Of a DNA stretch of 64,000 nt, positions 62,901 through 64,000 are shown piece after piece. A model generated the notes under the pieces. It saw only the letters and a list, made by a program, of their open reading frames with translations. It was not told the origin of the DNA and searched no databases. A program made the translations under genes and the position numbers. Numbering within the stretch: position 1 is the first letter of the stretch; each line of letters opens with the position of its first letter. This DNA is from Planctomycetota bacterium (lineage in GTDB: Bacteria; Planctomycetota; UBA11346): contig BJHQ01000022.1 in assembly GCA_014193115.1 (NCBI GenBank), positions 1 through 64,000 of the forward strand, given 5' to 3'.

Positions 62901-62907
62901 AAGTGCC

Positions 62908-63312
62908 TCAGATCGAGGTCTTGGCGTCTTTGGCGAAGCGGAAGACCAGCTTCTTGCCAGCGGGCTTGGCGGCGATCTGGATCTTTTCGCCGGTCTTGGG
63001 GTTGATGCCTTCGCGGGCCGGGCGCTTCTTGGTCTCACGGACCTTCAGCTTGCCCAGACCGACGATGATCGCGCCGTTCTTGGTGCGGGCGTATTCCAGG
63101 GCGACGCGGCCGTACTCTTCGAGCAAGGAAGCGACGGCCTTCTTGGAGACGGCCTGGCCGGCCTTCTCCAGGGTGGCGACGAGGTGGCCGACGAGGGCAC
63201 CGCGGCTGTAGGACTTGCCGGCGTTGGTGGCTTTGCCGAGGATCGCGGGGCCGGCTTTCTTGGCGGGCTTCGCGGCTTTGGCGGGTTTGGCGGCGGGGGC
63301 GGACTTGGCCAT
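62908..63312 (-). CDS. HU-family DNA-binding protein with a Lys/Ala/Pro N-terminal tail
   Basis: A 134-residue protein from ATG 63312 (AGGAG upstream). The HU core spans about residues 35-130, with GLGKLKVRETKKRPAREGIN running into NPKTGEKIQIAAK, the DNA-binding arm signature. Before it lies a basic tail, APAAKPAKAAKPAKKAGPA, absent from ordinary HU and similar in composition to the tail of the PPDK in this window. HU compacts and bends DNA. The gene has its own sigma-70-like promoter and a hairpin after the stop. Confidence 0.92.
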   Translation of the reverse strand: MAKSAPAAKPAKAAKPAKKAGPAILGKATNAGKSYSRGALVGHLVATLEKAGQAVSKKAVASLLEEYGRVALEYARTKNGAIIVGLGKLKVRETKKRPAREGINPKTGEKIQIAAKPAGKKLVFRFAKDAKTSI

Positions 63313-63375
63313 GGAGGCTCCTTGGGTGGGCCTGGCGGGGTGGTTGCCTCGGGTCATCGAGGCATGATCGCTTGA

Positions 63376-63404
63376 TTATTCGCAGGCTTTTCCCGTTCGT
63401 CAAT
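63376..63404 (-). promoter_or_regulatory. Sigma-70-like promoter of the HU gene
   Basis: On the minus strand TTGACG (63404-63399) and AATAAT (63381-63376) are separated by exactly 17 bases. Transcription would start near 63369, leaving about 57 bases of leader before ATG 63312. An AT-rich stretch (63450-63490) just upstream resembles an UP element. This is the best housekeeping promoter I can read in the window. Confidence 0.6.
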
Positions 63405-63836
63405 ACCCGAGTGGACGAAAATGCCAGGGATCCACCAGTGATATTGCGGACGTAAAAATTCATTGTATTTTTCCATAATTTTTCAACTCGTATCGCCTGC
63501 ACGCCGGGTGGTTCCAGGCTTTTTCCAGGCCATGGACCCCTCGCCCCACCGCCTCAAGATCCCCCACCGGCTGGCCGGTGCCTCAAAAACAGCAGGAATT
63601 CAGCTCCGACCAACCCGCAACCGCCAGGCGGCGGCGGCTGGCGGCGAGCGGCGAATTGGCGGCGGGCGTCCCCTGGTCGGCCGGAACCGTGGCGGGTGAT
63701 CACTGCCCTTCGCCATCAAATATCAGATGCGCCCTGGCGGTTCACACCGGCATGGTCGTGGGTGCCCAGCGGCACCGCCTGCCACCTGGTGCGATTCCGG
63801 CTTGCCGGTTGCGGTCGCGATCCGACCCTCCTGCCG
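63405..63836. other. Intergenic region between HU and the glycosyltransferase
   Basis: The left part (63440-63490) is AT-rich and belongs to the HU promoter region. The right part is GC-rich, with GGCGGCGGCTGGCGGCGAGC low-complexity sequence at about 63629-63668. Open frames here overlap the glycosyltransferase start in other frames and have no coding character. No gene is supported. Confidence 0.45.
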
Positions 63837-64000
63837 ATGCCCGACGCCGGCCCTGCGCCCCTGCTCTCCATCGTCATCCCGGTGAAGAACGAGGAATCCA
63901 CCATCCCCGGGTTATCGGCCGAGATCAGCCGGACCTTCGCTGATGCGCCATTCCCATGGGAAGCCGTGTGGATCAATGATGGCTCGACCGACCGCACCGC
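63837..64000 (+). CDS. Family 2 glycosyltransferase, N-terminal part (cut by window end)
   Basis: From ATG 63837 the first 54 residues can be read: PLLSIVIPVKNEESTIPGL, then FPWEAVWINDGSTDRT. This is the start of a GT-A fold glycosyltransferase of the dolichyl-phosphate-mannose-synthase/undecaprenyl-phosphate sugar transferase type, with the nucleotide-binding aspartate in NDGSTD. The gene runs off the right edge, so the DXD motif and any membrane segments are not visible. Confidence 0.85.
   Translation, partial: MPDAGPAPLLSIVIPVKNEESTIPGLSAEISRTFADAPFPWEAVWINDGSTDRT

Larger units (their letters stand above)
62032..62907. other. Repeat-rich intergenic region without a supported gene
   Basis: The 876 bases between the convergently silent ends of the membrane protein (start at 62031) and HU (stop at 62908) contain no convincing gene. 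They hold many short echoes (CGATCAGCG at 62268, 62287 and 62708; GCAGCAACAACC/GCGCAACAACC; GCGAAGCGA near 62440, 62458 and 62752), a 24-bp tandem array and two perfect hairpins. The promoter of the gene starting at 62031 must lie at the left end. Confidence 0.6.

Noticed and set aside
63578..63943. A 121-codon frame at the right end
   Set aside because: It overlaps the glycosyltransferase start out of frame and is Arg/Pro-rich without domain character.

Overview
This is a high-GC bacterial chromosome segment, most likely from a planctomycete or a close PVC-group relative. The main pointers are the secreted DUF1592/DUF1588 cytochrome c plus DUF1552 gene pair (4238-6748 and 2758-4227), a planctomycete-type cytochrome c fused to a membrane domain (26840-27679), several secreted PQQ-like beta-propellers, a zinc-ribbon Ser/Thr kinase, and Ala/Pro/Lys-rich tails on otherwise ordinary enzymes. 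Assignment to a genus is not possible from the sequence alone. Most long open frames opposite the genes are shadows caused by the high GC content. I see no rRNA, tRNA, CRISPR array, transposase or phage gene.

Layout. 1-6.8 kb: a lipoprotein, a secreted beta-helix protein and the DUF1592/DUF1552 operon, all on the minus strand. 6.9-9.9 kb: a short AraC-type regulator and RNase R. 10.0-12.1 kb: a visibly lower-GC block with a double formylglycine-generating-enzyme-like protein. 12.1-14.9 kb: an orphan fumarase alpha subunit and an orphan Opp/Dpp-type ATPase. 14.9-22.4 kb: an AraC regulator divergent from a PQQ-propeller protein, then a coupled MBL hydrolase / SpoIID / MreD-like operon and an AstD-like dehydrogenase. 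22.5-29.6 kb: pyruvate phosphate dikinase with a histone-like tail, a cytochrome c/receiver-domain pair and a phosphohexomutase. 29.6-34.2 kb: a tightly coupled four-gene operon (heavy-metal-type permease, two exported proteins, di-heme oxidase). 34.3-42.8 kb: housekeeping genes (ppnP, metallophosphoesterase, maf, hemL, moxR, ruvB, an acyl-CoA synthetase). 42.9-51.0 kb: envelope and stress genes (PspA-like, TerB-like, kinase, M24 peptidase, DUF2809). 51.2-55.6 kb: an L-rhamnose catabolic operon (rhaI, an intruding nucleotidyltransferase-like gene, a class II aldolase, rhaB). 55.7-60.6 kb: hybrid histidine kinase, DUF58 and TgpA-type transglutaminase. 60.6-64 kb: repeat-rich intergenic DNA, a DNA-binding-domain membrane protein, an HU protein with an Ala/Lys tail, and the start of a glycosyltransferase cut by the window edge.

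The most interesting signals are between or appended to genes. A four-unit direct repeat with exact 11-bp period, matching the PhoB (Pho box) pattern, lies upstream of the rhamnose operon. A perfect TGTGA-N6-TCACA palindrome lies upstream of a secreted propeller gene. At least three families of short dispersed palindromic repeats occur, one forming complete inverted-repeat elements of 104-240 bp. Histone-H1-like tails are found on PPDK and HU. A 24-bp tandem repeat sits in an 876-base non-coding region. None of these was checked against a database; they are read directly from the sequence.
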